64,000 nt of DNA from Atrina japonica (Eukaryota; Mollusca; Bivalvia; Pterioida; Pinnidae): assembly GCA_030159075.1 (NCBI GenBank), contig BROG01000045.1:1359001-1423000 (forward strand), in the 5' to 3' direction. A program made the position numbers and the translations under genes. How positions within the stretch are numbered: the first letter of the stretch is position 1; every line of letters begins with the position of its first letter. Positions 50,805-63,985 of this stretch are shown piece after piece. Under the pieces are notes generated by a model. That model saw nothing but the letters and a program-made list of their open reading frames with translations. It did not search any database and was not told where the DNA came from.

Positions 50805-52630
50805 TAGCCAAAGGCTCAGGCTGAACTATTGCGATTGTCTCTTGTCTGTCGTCGTCCGTCGTTCGTTGTGAACATTTACATTTTCTTCTCAAGAATCAAT
50901 GGGCCAATTTTAACCAAACTTGGTATATAGCATTACCATGTAAAGCCGCATAAAGTTTGCGAATGAAAAGGGGTTAGCACCCATTGGGGCCCCAAAAGGG
51001 TCCAAAAAAGGACCAAAAAGGACATCTTTAAAAATCTTCTTCTCATGAACCAATGATCAGATGAGTTTAAAATTGTATATGCATGATTGTTAAGTCAATA
51101 TCTACAGAGTTTGTGAACGAAAATGAAATATATCCATACTAGTAAATAAGCCACAAGGGGGCGCTTCAGTAATGCAGGGTACAATTGTATTACAAATTGT
51201 TTAACAACTCAAAACTGATCGACTTTTTGTATACAAAGATATATGAGAAAGTTGTTTGGGATTATCTAAGGATGATTTTTACAAAATTTCAAAGTTATGG
51301 GGTCAAAGGTCAAGGTCACAGACACCTATGTAAACGGAAAATATGTTTTTTTGTGTAAAATTTTCAACATTTTGGACTATTTCTTCAGAACCATTGGGTC
51401 AATTTGAATTAAACGTGACAAAAAGTTTAACCATGTAAATCTGCATTGCATTTACGGACGAAAAGGGGCTAGGACCAAACATGGCTGTCATGGCTAAAAC
51501 TAGAATGCATGAGTCAGCAGCTTTTTTGTCATTAATTACAAATTATTAAAGCAAGGAAAAACACCTTTACCTAAAAATGAGCGGCTTGCAAAAATCTACC
51601 AAAAGTTTATTTTGGTGGAAATTGTTGGGTCGACCCTTATGTGAGTTATTTCCCTTTTTTGGATGTTTTTTGACATTATTTTTGAAAAGTATAATAGCTA
51701 GAGTAAAATTGAAAGAAGCAAAAATGTTCAGCAAGCAAAGATCTACAAAAAAAGTGAATAGGCCCAAGATTGTCAGATTACCCATTATGGGAGTTATTTT
51801 CCCTTTTTGTGGATTTGTCATGGTTTTGGATGTATTTTTTGACATTATCTTGAAAAGTATAATTGCTAGAGTAAAAATGAAAAAGCAAAAATGTTCAGCA
51901 TGCAAAGATCTACAAAAAGTCAATAGGCCCGAAATTGTCAGGTCGACCCTTATGCGAGTTATTTCTCCATTTAAGTGGATTTTCATTTAATTTTTTGAAT
52001 GTTTTTTGACATTATCTTGAAAAGTATAATAGCTAGAGTAAAAGTGAAAGAATAAAAAATGTTCAGCATGCAAAGATCTACAAAAAAGTCAATAGGCCCG
52101 AAATCGTCAGGTCGACCGTTATGGGAGTTATTTCCCCATTTTAGTAGATTTCTCATGTTTTGGATAGTTTCGCCTGTTATCTTGAAAAGTGCATTGTATA
52201 ATAAATAGAAAGAAAGTGAAAGAAGCAAAAATGTTCAGCATGCAAAGATCTACAAAAAATCCAAAGGGATGAAATTCTCGAGTCGACCCTTATGGGAGTT
52301 ATTTCCCCTTTTTTGTAAATTTCTTATATTTTGGACAGTTCTGTCTTATTATCTTGTAAAGTATAATAAAAATGTTAAGAACTCAAAGATCTACAAAAAA
52401 GTCAAATGGTCAAATTTTTTAGGCTGCCCCTTATGGGTGTTATTTCCCCTTTAAGTGGATTATTCATGTTTTGGACTGTTTTTGGACATTATCTTGAAAT
52501 GTATCAGAGATACAGTAAAACTGAAAGAAGCAGAAATGCCCACAGGGGCACTTAATGTCATGTCAGTGCTTATGGGAGCTAATTATGTTGTTCTCAGGTG
52601 ACCGTCAAGGCCCATTGGGACTCTTGTTTA
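50805..52630. repeat. Long element with internal ~165-bp tandem units
   Basis: The left part (50805-51530) is unique (CAATGGGCCAATTTTAACCA, GGGGTTAGCACCCATTGGGG). The right part (51560-52540) has six imperfect ~150-173-bp units, each with CAAAGATCTACAAAAAAGTC, GTCAGGTCGACC, TTATGGGAGTTATTTCCCC and TTATCTTGAAAAGTATAATA. Ends GTTCTCAGGTGACCGTCAAG, close to the right end of 26560-27925. No coding content. Confidence 0.75.
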
Positions 52631-53134
52631 TTGTTTTTTTTTTCTTTACATTAACAAACTGTATATTCGATTGACTCCAGGAATGGTGATCAGATAATGT
52701 AAAGGTTCTAATGTATTTTCATTCGATCCAGATAATAGTATTAAGAAAAACACACAAATTAAGCTGAACATGTAAATTATGTTGCAGGCTTCAGAAAGAA
52801 TCAAAGGAACAATAATGTTATGAATCGTTGATTCGGTTTGAGTCCAGGCACGATTTTGAAATGACTCTTGTTACAATTTATTGTGTACTGTTTTGGTGGA
52901 TCAAGAAGACAGTGTAATGCAAAGTTAGATCTTTGGTAGCGCATGCATTGATATCTAGAGAAATATAAGATGATCTTGAATCGTTGTTTCATTGTAATAT
53001 CGGACAACATTTTAATTCTATTGTATATTCTCAAATACATTCATGCATACCGTTGTGACATATATTTCAGGTAGTTACACATTGATAAAGACCTTATCTT
53101 TCTTCATAGTTGACCATTTGTCAAATAATTATCA

Positions 53135-56100
53135 ATGGAGTTCAACGACGACACCGATAATCAGGTAGAAAATACACAGGACGAAAATGGCAAGATAGAT
53201 GGCGACGTAAATGATGATGTGCCTATAGATAAAGGATGGGCATGGGCGGTAGTTATAGGTAAGTGGTATGAGGTAGGGTTACATAAATGTTGTCTTAGAA
53301 ATAATATTTACCATCTGTTTGCACTGACACTACAAATATTATAAAAATATGTTCATCATCTTATGAATGCCAACGACTGTTCCAGGTATTGTACGAACAA
53401 AACTTGGGCTACGTCCTTTATGCAAACATGAATTTCAATAAAACTAGAAAACAGAATTGAAAAGTTGCATAACAATGAAAAAGTAAATATAAGCATTAAA
53501 CTGCTTTTCGTTGGCATTCATGAACTTACGAATGACAAATGGATAAAGCAAATTCACCATGAAGGGCTAACGCGCATTATGGAATTCGGCTTTTTCCTGT
53601 TGGCATTCATAAGCCCATGAAGGCCAACTAAAAGAAGTTCAATGCTTGGATAAAGTATATCCATTGTATTACTAATTACAGTTTAAAAAAAAAACAAAAA
53701 CAAAACAAAACAAAAAACAAACTAAAAAATAAATGTTCACGCCTTTTTAATGGATACTTACATTGTATACAATATTTCTATATTATTGATGGATTATATT
53801 TATGTTTTGTTCAGAAATTTTGATATTTTGATAATTACTGTGAAATTAATACTATGTCATTTAGTAGAACGCCAAACGGTAGTACATGCGTTCATTTTTA
53901 AACATTTATGGTACATCTTAAAAATATGCTTTGCTTCGAACCAATAACATTTTTATTCGTTTTATTTCAGCGGCTTTTGGAATGTGTGCTTTCATTGGTG
54001 GTATGATAAATTCATTTGGAGTATTGCTCCTGGAACTTTCTCGTAGATTTGAGGCTCCTGCCAGAGTTTTGGCGTCATCGCAATCATTATGTGGCTTTCT
54101 ACATCTTGGAGTCGGTAAATTGACTGATTTATCTCAAATACCTGTCTTAATAAATACGAATACTTTATTACCTGTTCGTTTTTACTCCCGTTTAATTTTC
54201 GCCATTTTCGCTTAGATGAGAGGGCAAATTCAAAATGGAAGCGAAAATTCCAAGCTAAATAGTTGAAACACGAACATACATGCCATCCATGAGACTATGG
54301 TTATTAAGGGCGATTGTAAGAGGAGGTGAAAAAAAATTCTGTCGAAAAGAGCTAAAATAACCACAAGTGAAAATTTCCTGGTTTACACTATTTGCTTATA
54401 CTTTGTTTTTCTTTCTTAATTTTTAAGATGTTCTATTTAGAGGATTTCCCATCATGTACACACCATCACACTTAGTTTGGGGATGTAGCAAATACATAAA
54501 ATGTCTTTAATATACAACTATCTTCTCATGTCTCGAAATTCGATCTCTTTTGGTTTCTGTCATGACATGATGTCATATTGTGAGATCATACATTACAACC
54601 ATGAAACGATGTTTGATATCCATTATTTAAAACGTATTTATATACTACATAGTATCATAGCATTTGCTATGGTCAAGTGTAGAAAGAAGAGTATTTCACT
54701 CACACTCGTCCGGATACTTTATAATCAACTGCTACACATTTTAAAAGGATATTATGATAATGCAGTTTTGATAATCTGGGATATTAAACCTAATCACAGG
54801 AGTTTAATACAACATTACAATATATCACATCAGTTCAAAAACCAAGTCAATTGATCTATTTGAAACCTTATCCAGTCCTGCAATCTGGTAAAACAGTTTG
54901 CTGCAGCACACACATGTATATAAAAGTTGAAATCTTCAGCCTGTGAGGTGGTTTTGACAATCTCCCTGATACGGCAGCATACCCTTACTTATGGTGAAGC
55001 TGCCAATGTATCTCTATTATCAGCTGCATTCTTTAAAACAGATTCATCCTCAGATCTTGTTTCTTAATAGTCTGAATGGAAAATTTTTCTTTGTGGATAC
55101 TCGTGGACTACTTGTAATGTAATAAAAATCACATGTCTCGACAAATTTCGCCAAAATAATATTATTAACAATACCACCAAAGTTATATATTTTTTTTCAA
55201 AAGAGGCCAAAACATATGCTCAACACGATCGTTTCACTCTATAGAACTTTATCAGCTGAGCTCGAATAAAATATAAATGTAAATTTCCGAAAGACAAAGT
55301 GGTAGCAGCACACTCATACCGTGGACTATTATCAGATAAAAATATCACTGAGATTCCACGTTTCGTTAAATATGGATTTCAATGATATTGCAATGTTGTA
55401 CCATAAAGCAATGCTATTTGCATGTACTTCGAAAAATAGTCTAACACAAGTGAATATGTTTGACGATTAATCTCCAACAAGTCGTCTTAACCAACCCTGT
55501 TTGGAAATTAATTCAGTATTAATGAGCGCTTCACACCTCTCTTGCGCATGTTCAATATATTTTTGACATTACTTTACAATTCTTTCGATGTCACCGGTTA
55601 TTCATTTCCATTATACGAAAACTTTCTGATGACCCTCATGTAAACTTGGTAACATATAAGAATGAAGTGCTTTAGGTATCAATAACCTACACCCTTTCTT
55701 GAGAAGGTTATTGTCAAATGTAAAATTTCTCCTTACATCCGAATAAAATTTAATTTCTTTACAGACTGCTGATTTTTCAGGCATACACTATTTACAACAT
55801 TCGATGACTTTGGTACAAAATTGAGTTTTCAGTAACTCTTTCCTGATAAGTTTGAGCTTCCCTATCAAATATGTCTTCATGGCCTTGTAACATGTTTGAC
55901 ATTTTTTGCTGGATATTTTCTGGCGCTGAACATATTCCAAATGGCATTCTGATAAAGCAGTGCCTTCGGAAAGGTGTAATAAATGTCGTCAAGTAGACTC
56001 TTCAGAGCAATTAATTTGCCAAAATCTGTATATTACACATTTTGGAAGGCACTGGTTCCAGAGGTCCGTGTTTGTTCAATATCACCAGATTTGTATATGT

Positions 56101-59100
56101 ATCATCCTGTAGATTGGTATGTGAGATTTTATATTTTGACAGAATGCCATTTGGGATTACTTCTACACCAGGATTTTTTCATCAAAAAATGGCAGTACAT
56201 TAAGGTTCATTATTTGATCTTCTTTAATACCACTTTATGTTTCGGAGCTACATCTGTTTTAAAATTTAGCTCTACAGATGAAGTCTTATTGACAGAAGCT
56301 CATCTTGAGGATATGCTTTGACCCCTTTTGCAAATACATGTATAACTTTGGTATTATATTTATAATATAAACAATATCAGTGACCTTATCTAAATTTCCA
56401 TCATCAATATTTATTCCACAGGTCCCATTGCCAATGCTTTAAGTATGAGGTTTACACACAGGAAGATTGTTTTTGGCGGTGGGTTATTAGCAGGTGTTGG
56501 ATTAATTATGACGGCATACGTTGAGACTGTTGAACTATTTTTTATAACATACGGCTTTATAACAGGTATTGATACTTTTGTATTTATTTACATTCATATT
56601 GGTTTTTAAAAGAAATGACATTCATTTAAAATAGTTACGGGTTCATCCCATTCCGTTAATAATTGTTAAATTGAAATTTCCTTAAAATTAATAATTATAC
56701 TACTTTTCATATTAATTTTGTAAATACGAAATATACATGTACTTGACCGACAGGTGCAAAAATATATACACCTGGGAGAAATACCTCTTTCATGTTCCGT
56801 CATTCTGTTTGTATACGAGAACGTATTTACTAACATTAATATTCCAGTCTGACTATTAAAGTCATTATTTCACAGTAAGTACTCTTAGACGGATTCAGCA
56901 ATACATTTAGATTCATTATTACTTTTACGATAGTAATTTTTCTTTCGGATATATACATTTATATTAAATTTGAGCTCCACTGATGAAGTCTTACTGACAA
57001 AGAATTCCTGAGCATTTGATTTGGTCTTTTTGTTTAGCTATAACATCAGTATTGTTAATATTATCATAGTCGAGAATAGCTTGTGCATGCGATGGACAAA
57101 CATATGGGATAGTAAATTTATATCTGCGGTTTAAGTCATTTTCTAAAAAATGTCATTCAAAACGAAGTTCATATGAAAGAAAAAAAAAATGTAAAGAAAT
57201 ACCAATATATTAATCTTTTTTTTATTTCCAGGCATCGGGTTCGGATTGTGTGTATGTCCTTCACTAGTTTTTCCTGGATTTTATTTCAAGAAACGACTCG
57301 CAATAGCTAACGGAATTGCGACCGCTGGGACTGGAGTGGGGGTATTTTTTATTCCGATTTTGATGCGAATCTTATTTGACAAATATTCGATCGAGGGATG
57401 CCTTCTTGTATTAGGAGGAATGACATTTAATCTTTGTGTTTGTGCATCTTTGCAGCGCCCGTTAACCTTCTGGACAAAACCAAAATATACTAAGGCACGC
57501 AATAACGAAATGCAACCGTTGAAACATTCTGATCAGCATGTGACTGAAAATGGAGAGGTGATTGACAGAAATATACACAGAACATCTAAATTACAAAACA
57601 AACTATCATTGTCTTCCGAAATTTGTGTCAGTTCTAATTACAATATGCAATCTGCTCACTCCATATCGGTTCCTTGCTTGAAAAGTGAATGCACATATCA
57701 CCACCACATACACAGCAGTAGTGCTGAACGTATAAATCTGTGTGCTGATACACCAACACGGTCAAATTTTAAAAGCTTTAGTCATTCCATAATAACTTAT
57801 GCAAGTTTAGACTCACTGCCCGCTACAGTTTTTACTAACAACACAAATTATAGACAAAATTCTGAAACGCTAAATAATGATAAAGACTTCACTTATCCAA
57901 GGGTGAAAATAATTAATTGGATGATTTTCAGGAACCCTACATTTCTAATTGTAAATATATGTATGTTTTTTGCTATGTATGGCCACCATACAATGTATTA
58001 TTTCATCCCACCTTTAGCCAATGAAATTGGACTATCAGATACAGAAGGCGCACTCTGTGTGTCTATTGTAGGTGTGACAGATATGATTGGTCGGTTGTCA
58101 TCGGGATTTCTTTCGGATACACTCTGTCGAAATCGAAGAACTTCATTTCAGTTAAATATGTTGCTCTTCGGCTGCTGTAACATGTTACTGGCATACATGG
58201 ACACAAATATCGGTTATTTGATAACATGTGGATTTTTAGGATTATTCACCGGTGGATATATGGGAATACAAGTCGCTGTTTTGGAGGAGATTTTCGGAAA
58301 AGATGATCTATCCACCACATGGGGGTTCGTGGCATTCTTCTCCTCCATTGCCATCTTGATCAACCCTGCGATTGCTGGTAACTAATTCCATTACTTACCC
58401 ATTCGTATTATAGTCTGAGTCACATTAGGTCATGAATTTCAAAATGAATTTGTAAAGCAACCAATCGTCAAAATGAAAATATTTTTACTGATATAATATA
58501 AAAAATCTCATATACCAAAGGATAACTTTTCTTCTTTTGATTCAGTAGTTTCTAAATGAAGTCTGCTTCGTATGAATAAAGGAATAGGTCAGCAAATAAA
58601 GGGGTTTGGTTCCCATAGGAATGCGGACAGTTTGTAGAAAGACCACGTCTCTGAACATTACAAATATATTGTCTATCAAAAATTCCAGCACCTTTTTATA
58701 TCAATTTCAGTGTATTTATGTGTGGAATCAGAGTGAAGTTTGACAAAATAAGTATCATGATAAGCAATCACTAGATATTCAAATTTCCGGGTACCACTTT
58801 TAGTGAAAAAACAGTTACCTATGATGCTAAAACGTCTCTCTTTTATTTTTGTTTATGTGGAATTGTTGTGTAAAGAGTAGAGAAGTCGTATGTTTTGATA
58901 CTGCAAATCTGAGAAAAATTGTGTGCCTTCAAATTTTCTAAAATTTGTTTAGAATTTTTAAGTATTCACGTCTGATTTACACCGCTTCTGGAATAAGCAA
59001 CTGTACAGTAGTGCTGAAGTTTCTCCTTAACGGCTGTTAGAGATAATTTGAGTGAATATTTAGTACAAAACGGATTAATTTTTATTTGCTGGGCATAGAT

Positions 59101-59389
59101 AAATTTATCAGTATGCATAGGATACCGCTACGTTACATTTAAGAGATAGGTATCAACCATTTTATTTTAATCAGCTAAAACCAGTGGACACGGCTAATGT
59201 GACTCAGACTATAAATATATTGTTTCGCCTTCAAATTTGTTAATCCATCTTTTTTTATTTTCAGGCGCCATAAAGGATTATACTGGATCCTGGGCACCTG
59301 CTTTCCGACTGAGTTCGGTACTTACTATAATAGGTTCAATATCTATGTCTTTGAGGACGTTGGTAAGGCTGCTGAAGTGCAAACGGTAA
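53135..59389 (+). CDS. Monocarboxylate-transporter-family (SLC16-like) protein, paralogue 3
   Basis: Exons 53135-53258, 53971-54114, 56422-56565, 57232-58377, 59265-59389 (TAA); 1683 nt, 560 aa, all introns phase 1 and GT...AG. Same architecture as paralogues 1 and 2 but more diverged: N terminus with QVENTQDENGKIDGD, PIDKGWAW before TM1, SFGVLLLELSRRFEAPAR, MRFTHRKIVFGG, GFGLCVCPSLVFPGFYFKKR in TM5, PPLANEIGLSDTEGALCVSI in TM7-8, TDMIGRLSSGFLSDTL with the D-x3-R pair, and a basic C terminus LRTLVRLLKCKR. The TM6-TM7 loop is rich in His and Ser. Intron 2 holds a Ty3/gypsy RT fragment and family D pieces. Twelve-TM carrier predicted; substrate unknown. Confidence 0.88.
55145..55310 (+). repeat. 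Dispersed repeat family D, diverged fragment
   Basis: ACAATACCACCAAAGTTATA, ACACGATCGTTTCACTCTAT, AGCTGAGCTCGAATAAAATA. Confidence 0.5.
55780..56060 (-). pseudogene. Ty3/gypsy-type reverse-transcriptase fragment
   Basis: On the minus strand: an FWQI piece in one frame (about 56030), then TTFITPFRRHCFIRMPFGIC followed by SAPENIQQKMSNML in another (55992-55870). This matches the RT region just before the YVDD box of Ty3/gypsy polyproteins. The D-D box and all other domains are missing, and frames are broken. Intron 2 of paralogue 3. Confidence 0.75.
56245..56370 (-). repeat. Dispersed repeat family D, inverse fragment
   Basis: TTTAGCTCTACAGATGAAGT ... TTTGGTATTATATTTATAAT. Confidence 0.45.
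56880..57075 (-). repeat. Dispersed repeat family D, inverse fragment 2
   Basis: ACTCTTAGACGGATTCAGCA (inverse of the CCG(G/T)CTAAGAGTAACC phrase), TTTGAGCTCCACTGATGAAG, ATCAGTATTGTTAATATTAT. Confidence 0.5.
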
Positions 59390-60180
59390 TGTGGTACCTA
59401 CTACACGCGAAGAAAGAAAATAAAATGATGGAAAGACAACAGTTAAAGTTATTAAACTGGAATAGTGAAACATACACAATTATTACAAGGAAGATTACAT
59501 ATGACGTTGGAATTGAAACATGGAGGGATCAATATTGTAAACCAAGCAGCAAGGTCAATGACTTAGATACACATAACGTGACCTGCGACACACTTTTAAA
59601 TAAAACGAAGAACTGATAACTGTGAGAAAGAAAGATTGATAAGTGAGCACCCGTGTCTATACAAACATGATCAACTATGTCGCACTAGGGAAACTCAGAT
59701 AACACAGGGGTTTTTCACACTGTTTTGTGAACGAAGCTTGGGTTTTTTGAATTGGGAATTTTACCAACGTTTTATTGAAATTGGCAAATAAAAAACGCAC
59801 AAAATTGTTTGAAAATACAAGAATGAATCTTTTCGAATTCATTATCATTTGAGTTCAGTTGGGAAATTTCAACTGTAATTTTTTTGCATTGGAGATGGGG
59901 CCTTATTTTGCCCCTACGATAGGTTGAAAAATCCCTGTAATATAAAAGAGTCGTCTGGTGTTGTTTTCTGTTATTGTATTGACATAAAAGCATCACATGC
60001 ACAACTTTTAGAAAATATAGCCTTTAGAATTTGGATAGAACTGTGCATTATAATGACTATAAAATTTGCCATTAAAATAAAATATACATGAAAAAATATA
60101 CATGAAAAAATATACTTTTGGGCTTTTTGGTTCTTTAACTACAGTCTCGGGTCAAAAGTATTTCCGCACAACGGCCGACG

Positions 60181-60492
60181 TTAAATGCAAGTTTTAATTT
60201 GCGCTTGGCGAATACTTCTATCAAACAAACAAAATATTGATAATAAATACAAAAATATTACCTTAGTATTTCGTAATAGCACAATTTCCCCGTAAAACAC
60301 GACGAATTCTGGAATTGAATTATAAAGTGAATTTATGTAGTAAGGTGTGATTGACATCCAAACACGTTCCGACTCTCGTATTAGGTCATCCTTGGATTTA
60401 ATCGTGTGTGCCACCTTCTGCAACTGGATTTTCATATATCTCCAGATATTTTCGATGATGTTGATATCAGGACTTTGTGTAGGCCATATCAT
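60181..60492 (-). pseudogene. Tc1 transposase C-terminal fragment
   Basis: Open 103-codon piece starting MIWPTQSPDINIIENIWRYM, holding the last catalytic Glu. It is a fragment of the interrupted transposase, not a separate gene; upstream parts lie in other frames up to 60980 and from 62120 to 62465. Confidence 0.8.
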
Positions 60493-60982
60493 CCCTTGAA
60501 TATTATTTTCCTGTTTCCAGCGGATTGTGTGCCGAGAACGGTGGGGTGTTGCATTATCGTCCTGAAAAATCCAGGATCCGTGTGGGAAAACTTTTGAAAC
60601 AACTGACTAAAGATTTTCATCCAATATATCTGTGTTCTTTTGGGAATTTATATTTCCATTCACAGGCACAAATGTGCCAATACCGTAAAATGTAATACAG
60701 CCCCAAAAACATGACACTCACAACAGGACCTGCAGAGTTGTCAGCTTTTTCTCCGAGGCAAGAATGAAGCCATTTTTCATCGTCCCTTCTCCAGACATTA
60801 ACTTTACTATGTTTGCCAATGCAAATTTGAGTTTCATCTAAAAAAAATATTTTTTCCAGTATCTGTTAACAGAGCAATGCAGTTTAGTACGACACCATGC
60901 CCTCCTCTTGAATCTGTTAGAATAACTTAAATGTTTATCTTTTTCTATACCACCCTTTTCTTGAAAATGTAGAACCTCACAA

Positions 60983-61103
60983 TTAAGGATTGTTTTTCAT
61001 TTTTTTTTTTTGGAAAGCATTGAGTATAAATGCAATGGATTATGGAAAAAAATCCATCGCATTTATACTCAATACTTTCCAAAAAATGAAAAACAATCCT
61101 TAT
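60983..61103. repeat. ~120-bp foldback
   Basis: TAAGGATTGTTTTTCATTTT ... GAGTATAAATGCAATGGATT, a 9-nt spacer, then the near-perfect reverse complement AATCCATCGCATTTATACTC ... GAAAAACAATCCTTA. Arms ~52-58 bp. It stands at the left edge of the DNA inserted in the Tc1 transposase. Confidence 0.9.
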
Positions 61104-62659
61104 TTTTATATATATTACCATTTTCTGTGAATCTATAGTCAGCTGGTTACGAAATTCATTCTATGTAATTGGCTTTGCGATGAGAGTTTTTCATATGATG
61201 TAACAGCTAAACAGCTGTGTGAGACGAGAAGTAGTTCCCCTTTTCTGTCCGGAAATACTAAATGGAATTAAGGTTTATTTTCTTATTTTCATATCATTTT
61301 GAAAGAAACTAGTGATATGGAAAATTTTGAATGTGTCAGATTTGTTTTCAAGTTATTTTAAAATATTCGTCTGCTTGGTAATCGGAAGGTTAATTGTGTC
61401 AGAAGAGAACTGGAAATGCAAATAGCCGCACCCATGAGTATGCTATATAATGTTTTTACAACGAATTTGCGTTTGAATTCTGATGTATTATTAATGGGAT
61501 ATACCATAGAAAGTTTGAGTGTTACTTACGAGAAGGGAGGCAGCTAATATTCATTCATGATAACTGAATGTAGCCATTTTTCGACATTCTTTTACCAATC
61601 AGCTGGGAACCATGATGACTGATTGGTACGTAAGTTACGTAAGTATTTCACATGGCCTGATTTCACACGATGCGAGTGTCGAATTGTTTCTGATAGGAAT
61701 ATCCGGTGAAGGCAAACAAATCGACCTGTTTATCAGAGATGCTTGACAAAGTTGCACTAGACCTAACTCTCTTTTTTTCTGTTGTAACTACGAAGCGAAC
61801 TTTCATTTCTGTGCCAGACTGTGGTTTTGGTCATAACATGACCTAGATATATCGTGATATGGGCTACAGGCTGTACAATGTGCTACACATGTAGTCTCGT
61901 GTTTCTGATTTCTTTCTGTGATTTTTATTTGTTTTGTGGTAGGCCTATTGTATGGCTTTTAATATTAAATATATAAGAAATAAACATGTGATATTCTATT
62001 CTTTATTGATTCGTTCATGTATTCTTACGCTGAAAAGTAAAGCGGTTAATACTCGGGGCAAGCGACTGCATATACAGAATATACAATATATCGCTCTATA
62101 TACTTGCAATGAAGGGAATTGCAGTCGGTATTTAAATATTCTCCTTTTCGCTGTTTATTCACTTATTTTCATAGGTGTTCTATCATTTAAAAGGTTTGTA
62201 ATGTCTTTTAAGTTCTTCCTACGTTCCGTTTTTGTAAACGCAAAAGTTTTCTGTCCATTCTGTCAGTGCATTTCTTGGGTCGTCCACTTCGCTGTTTATT
62301 TTCTTCGGAATTTCTAAGCCGAAATCGTTTTAAAAACTTGTGAACTGTTGATGAATTAATCCCCAACATTTTAGAAATCTGTCGACCACTATGCCCACCT
62401 TCATCTAACTTTAATATGATCTTTTTACTTCGCTATTCAACTCTTTCCCTCTCGGTGCCATTTTGAGATCAGCAGACGACAAGTGAACAAAAGCGCGACA
62501 ACTCTAACTCAAGTCTGATTTCTGGAAATGGCTAAAAATAGACTTTAAAAATCCCAACTTTTTTTTACCTAATAACGCGATGAGAGTTTGTTTTGTCGTA
62601 TCACAGACAAAGAAAATCAACGTCAGCCATTGTGCGGAAAAACTTATGACCCGGGACTG

Positions 62660-63985
62660 TATGTCGAGAAAGCGACGTAATAACGACATTATGTTGAGAA
62701 AAAAAAACAACATCTCTATCCTGAAATAACGACATCTGTTGAAATAATGATATATCTCGAAAAAAACCCGACAAATTATGTCGTAAAAAAGACATGTGTA
62801 TGTCAAAATATACCACAAGTTTGGTGGTGGATGTAGAGTATCTCGGTATTATAGCCGTTTTATACCATTGTATGGTGGTGGATGTAGAGTATCTCGGTAT
62901 TCTAGCCGTTTATACCATTGTATGGTGGTGGATGTAGAGCATCTCGGTATTCTAGCCGTTTTATACCATTGTATGGTGGTGGATGTAGAGTATCTCGGTA
63001 TTCTAGCCGTTTTATACCATTGTATGGTGGTGGATGTAGAGCATCTCGGTATTCTAGCCGTTTATACCATTGTATGGTGGTGGTGAGCATCTGGTATTCT
63101 AGAGTATACCATTGTATGGGTGGATGTAGAGTATCTCGGTATTCTAGCCGTTTATACCATTGTATGGTGGTGGATGTACATCTCGGTATTCTAGCCGTTT
63201 ATACCATGGTGGTGGTGGATGTAGAGTATCTCGGTATTCGCCGTTTTATACCATTGTATGGTGGTGGATGTAGAGCATCTCGTTTATTTTATACCATTGG
63301 GTATGGTGTAGAGCATCTCGGTATGCCGTTTAGAGTATTTGGTGGATGTATTCGGTATTCTAGCCGTTTTATACCATTGTATGGTGGTGGATGTAGAGCA
63401 TCTCGTATTTCGGTTTATACCATTGTATATGTAGCCGTTTTAGCCGTTTTATACCATTGTATGGTGGTGTAGATGTAGCCTGTTTATACCAAGGGTATAT
63501 GTAGAGTATCGGGTATTCTAGCCGTTTTATACCGTTGTACCGGTATAGCCTGTTTATACCAAGGGTATGGTGTTGGATTCTCGGTAGAGTATCTTGTATG
63601 GTGGATGTAGAGTATCTCGGTACGCCGTTTTATTATAGCCGCCGTTTTATACCATTGTATGGTGGTGGATGTAAAGTATCTCGGTATTCTAGCCGTTTTA
63701 TACCATTGTATGGTGTTGGATTAGAGTATCTCTGGATATTATGACGTATTATTTTTACATAGCGATGTTAGTGTTTTTAGCCGTTTTATACAAAATAGAG
63801 TATGTCGTTATTACGAGAGTATATATGATAGTCGTTTTTTCGATGTTATGTTTTTTCAACAAAATATGTCGTTATTACGACATAATGATGTCGTTTTTTC
63901 GACATAGTATGTCCTTATTTCGAATAACTATGTCGTTATTTAGACATGGTAGATTTATGTCGACAAAAATATTTTTCTTGAATGG
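62660..63985. other. TATGTCG/CGACATA-rich arms around the minisatellite
   Basis: Left arm 62660-62815 (TATGTCGAGAAAGCGACG, ATAACGACATTATGTTGAG, TTATGTCGTAAAAAAGACAT). Right arm 63770-63985 (ATGTCGTTATTACGAGAG, TATGTCGTTATTACGACATA, TGTCGTTTTTTCGACATAGT). Each arm is a run of imperfect palindromes and the two are roughly inverted relative to each other. Confidence 0.6.
62821..63740. repeat. 51-bp minisatellite, increasingly scrambled
   Basis: Unit GTGGTGGATGTAGAGTATCT plus CGGTATTCTAGCCGTTTTAT plus ACCATTGTATG. The first five to six copies are nearly perfect (51 or 50 bp); from about 63080 onward copies are shortened, fused and shuffled. Plus and minus open frames across it are artefacts. Confidence 0.95.

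Larger units (their letters stand above)
60142..62659 (-). mobile_element. Tc1-like (DD34E) transposon, decayed and interrupted
   Basis: 2518 bp with ~44-bp inverted ends CAGTC(T/C)CGGGTCA...TTTCCGCACAA and TA on each side (60140-60141, 62660-62661). The transposase reads leftward in broken pieces. An N-terminal helix-turn-helix starts at an ATG near 62462 (phrases SGRQISKMLGINSSTVHKFL), with a frameshift after ~15 codons. A second DNA-binding part lies around 62300-62120. The catalytic part has FLDETQICIGKHSK (about 60840), DDNATPHRSRHTIRWKQE (about 60560) and WPTQSPDINIIENIW (60488-60444). The second Asp and the Glu are 34 residues apart, the Tc1 signature. Between about 60985 and 62115 lies ~1.1 kb of foreign DNA. 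Removing it leaves ~1.4 kb, a normal Tc1 size. Confidence 0.88.

Noticed and set aside
62796..63744. Plus and minus frames with GGGCRVSRYSSRFIPLY-type repeats
   Set aside because: Translation of the 51-bp minisatellite.
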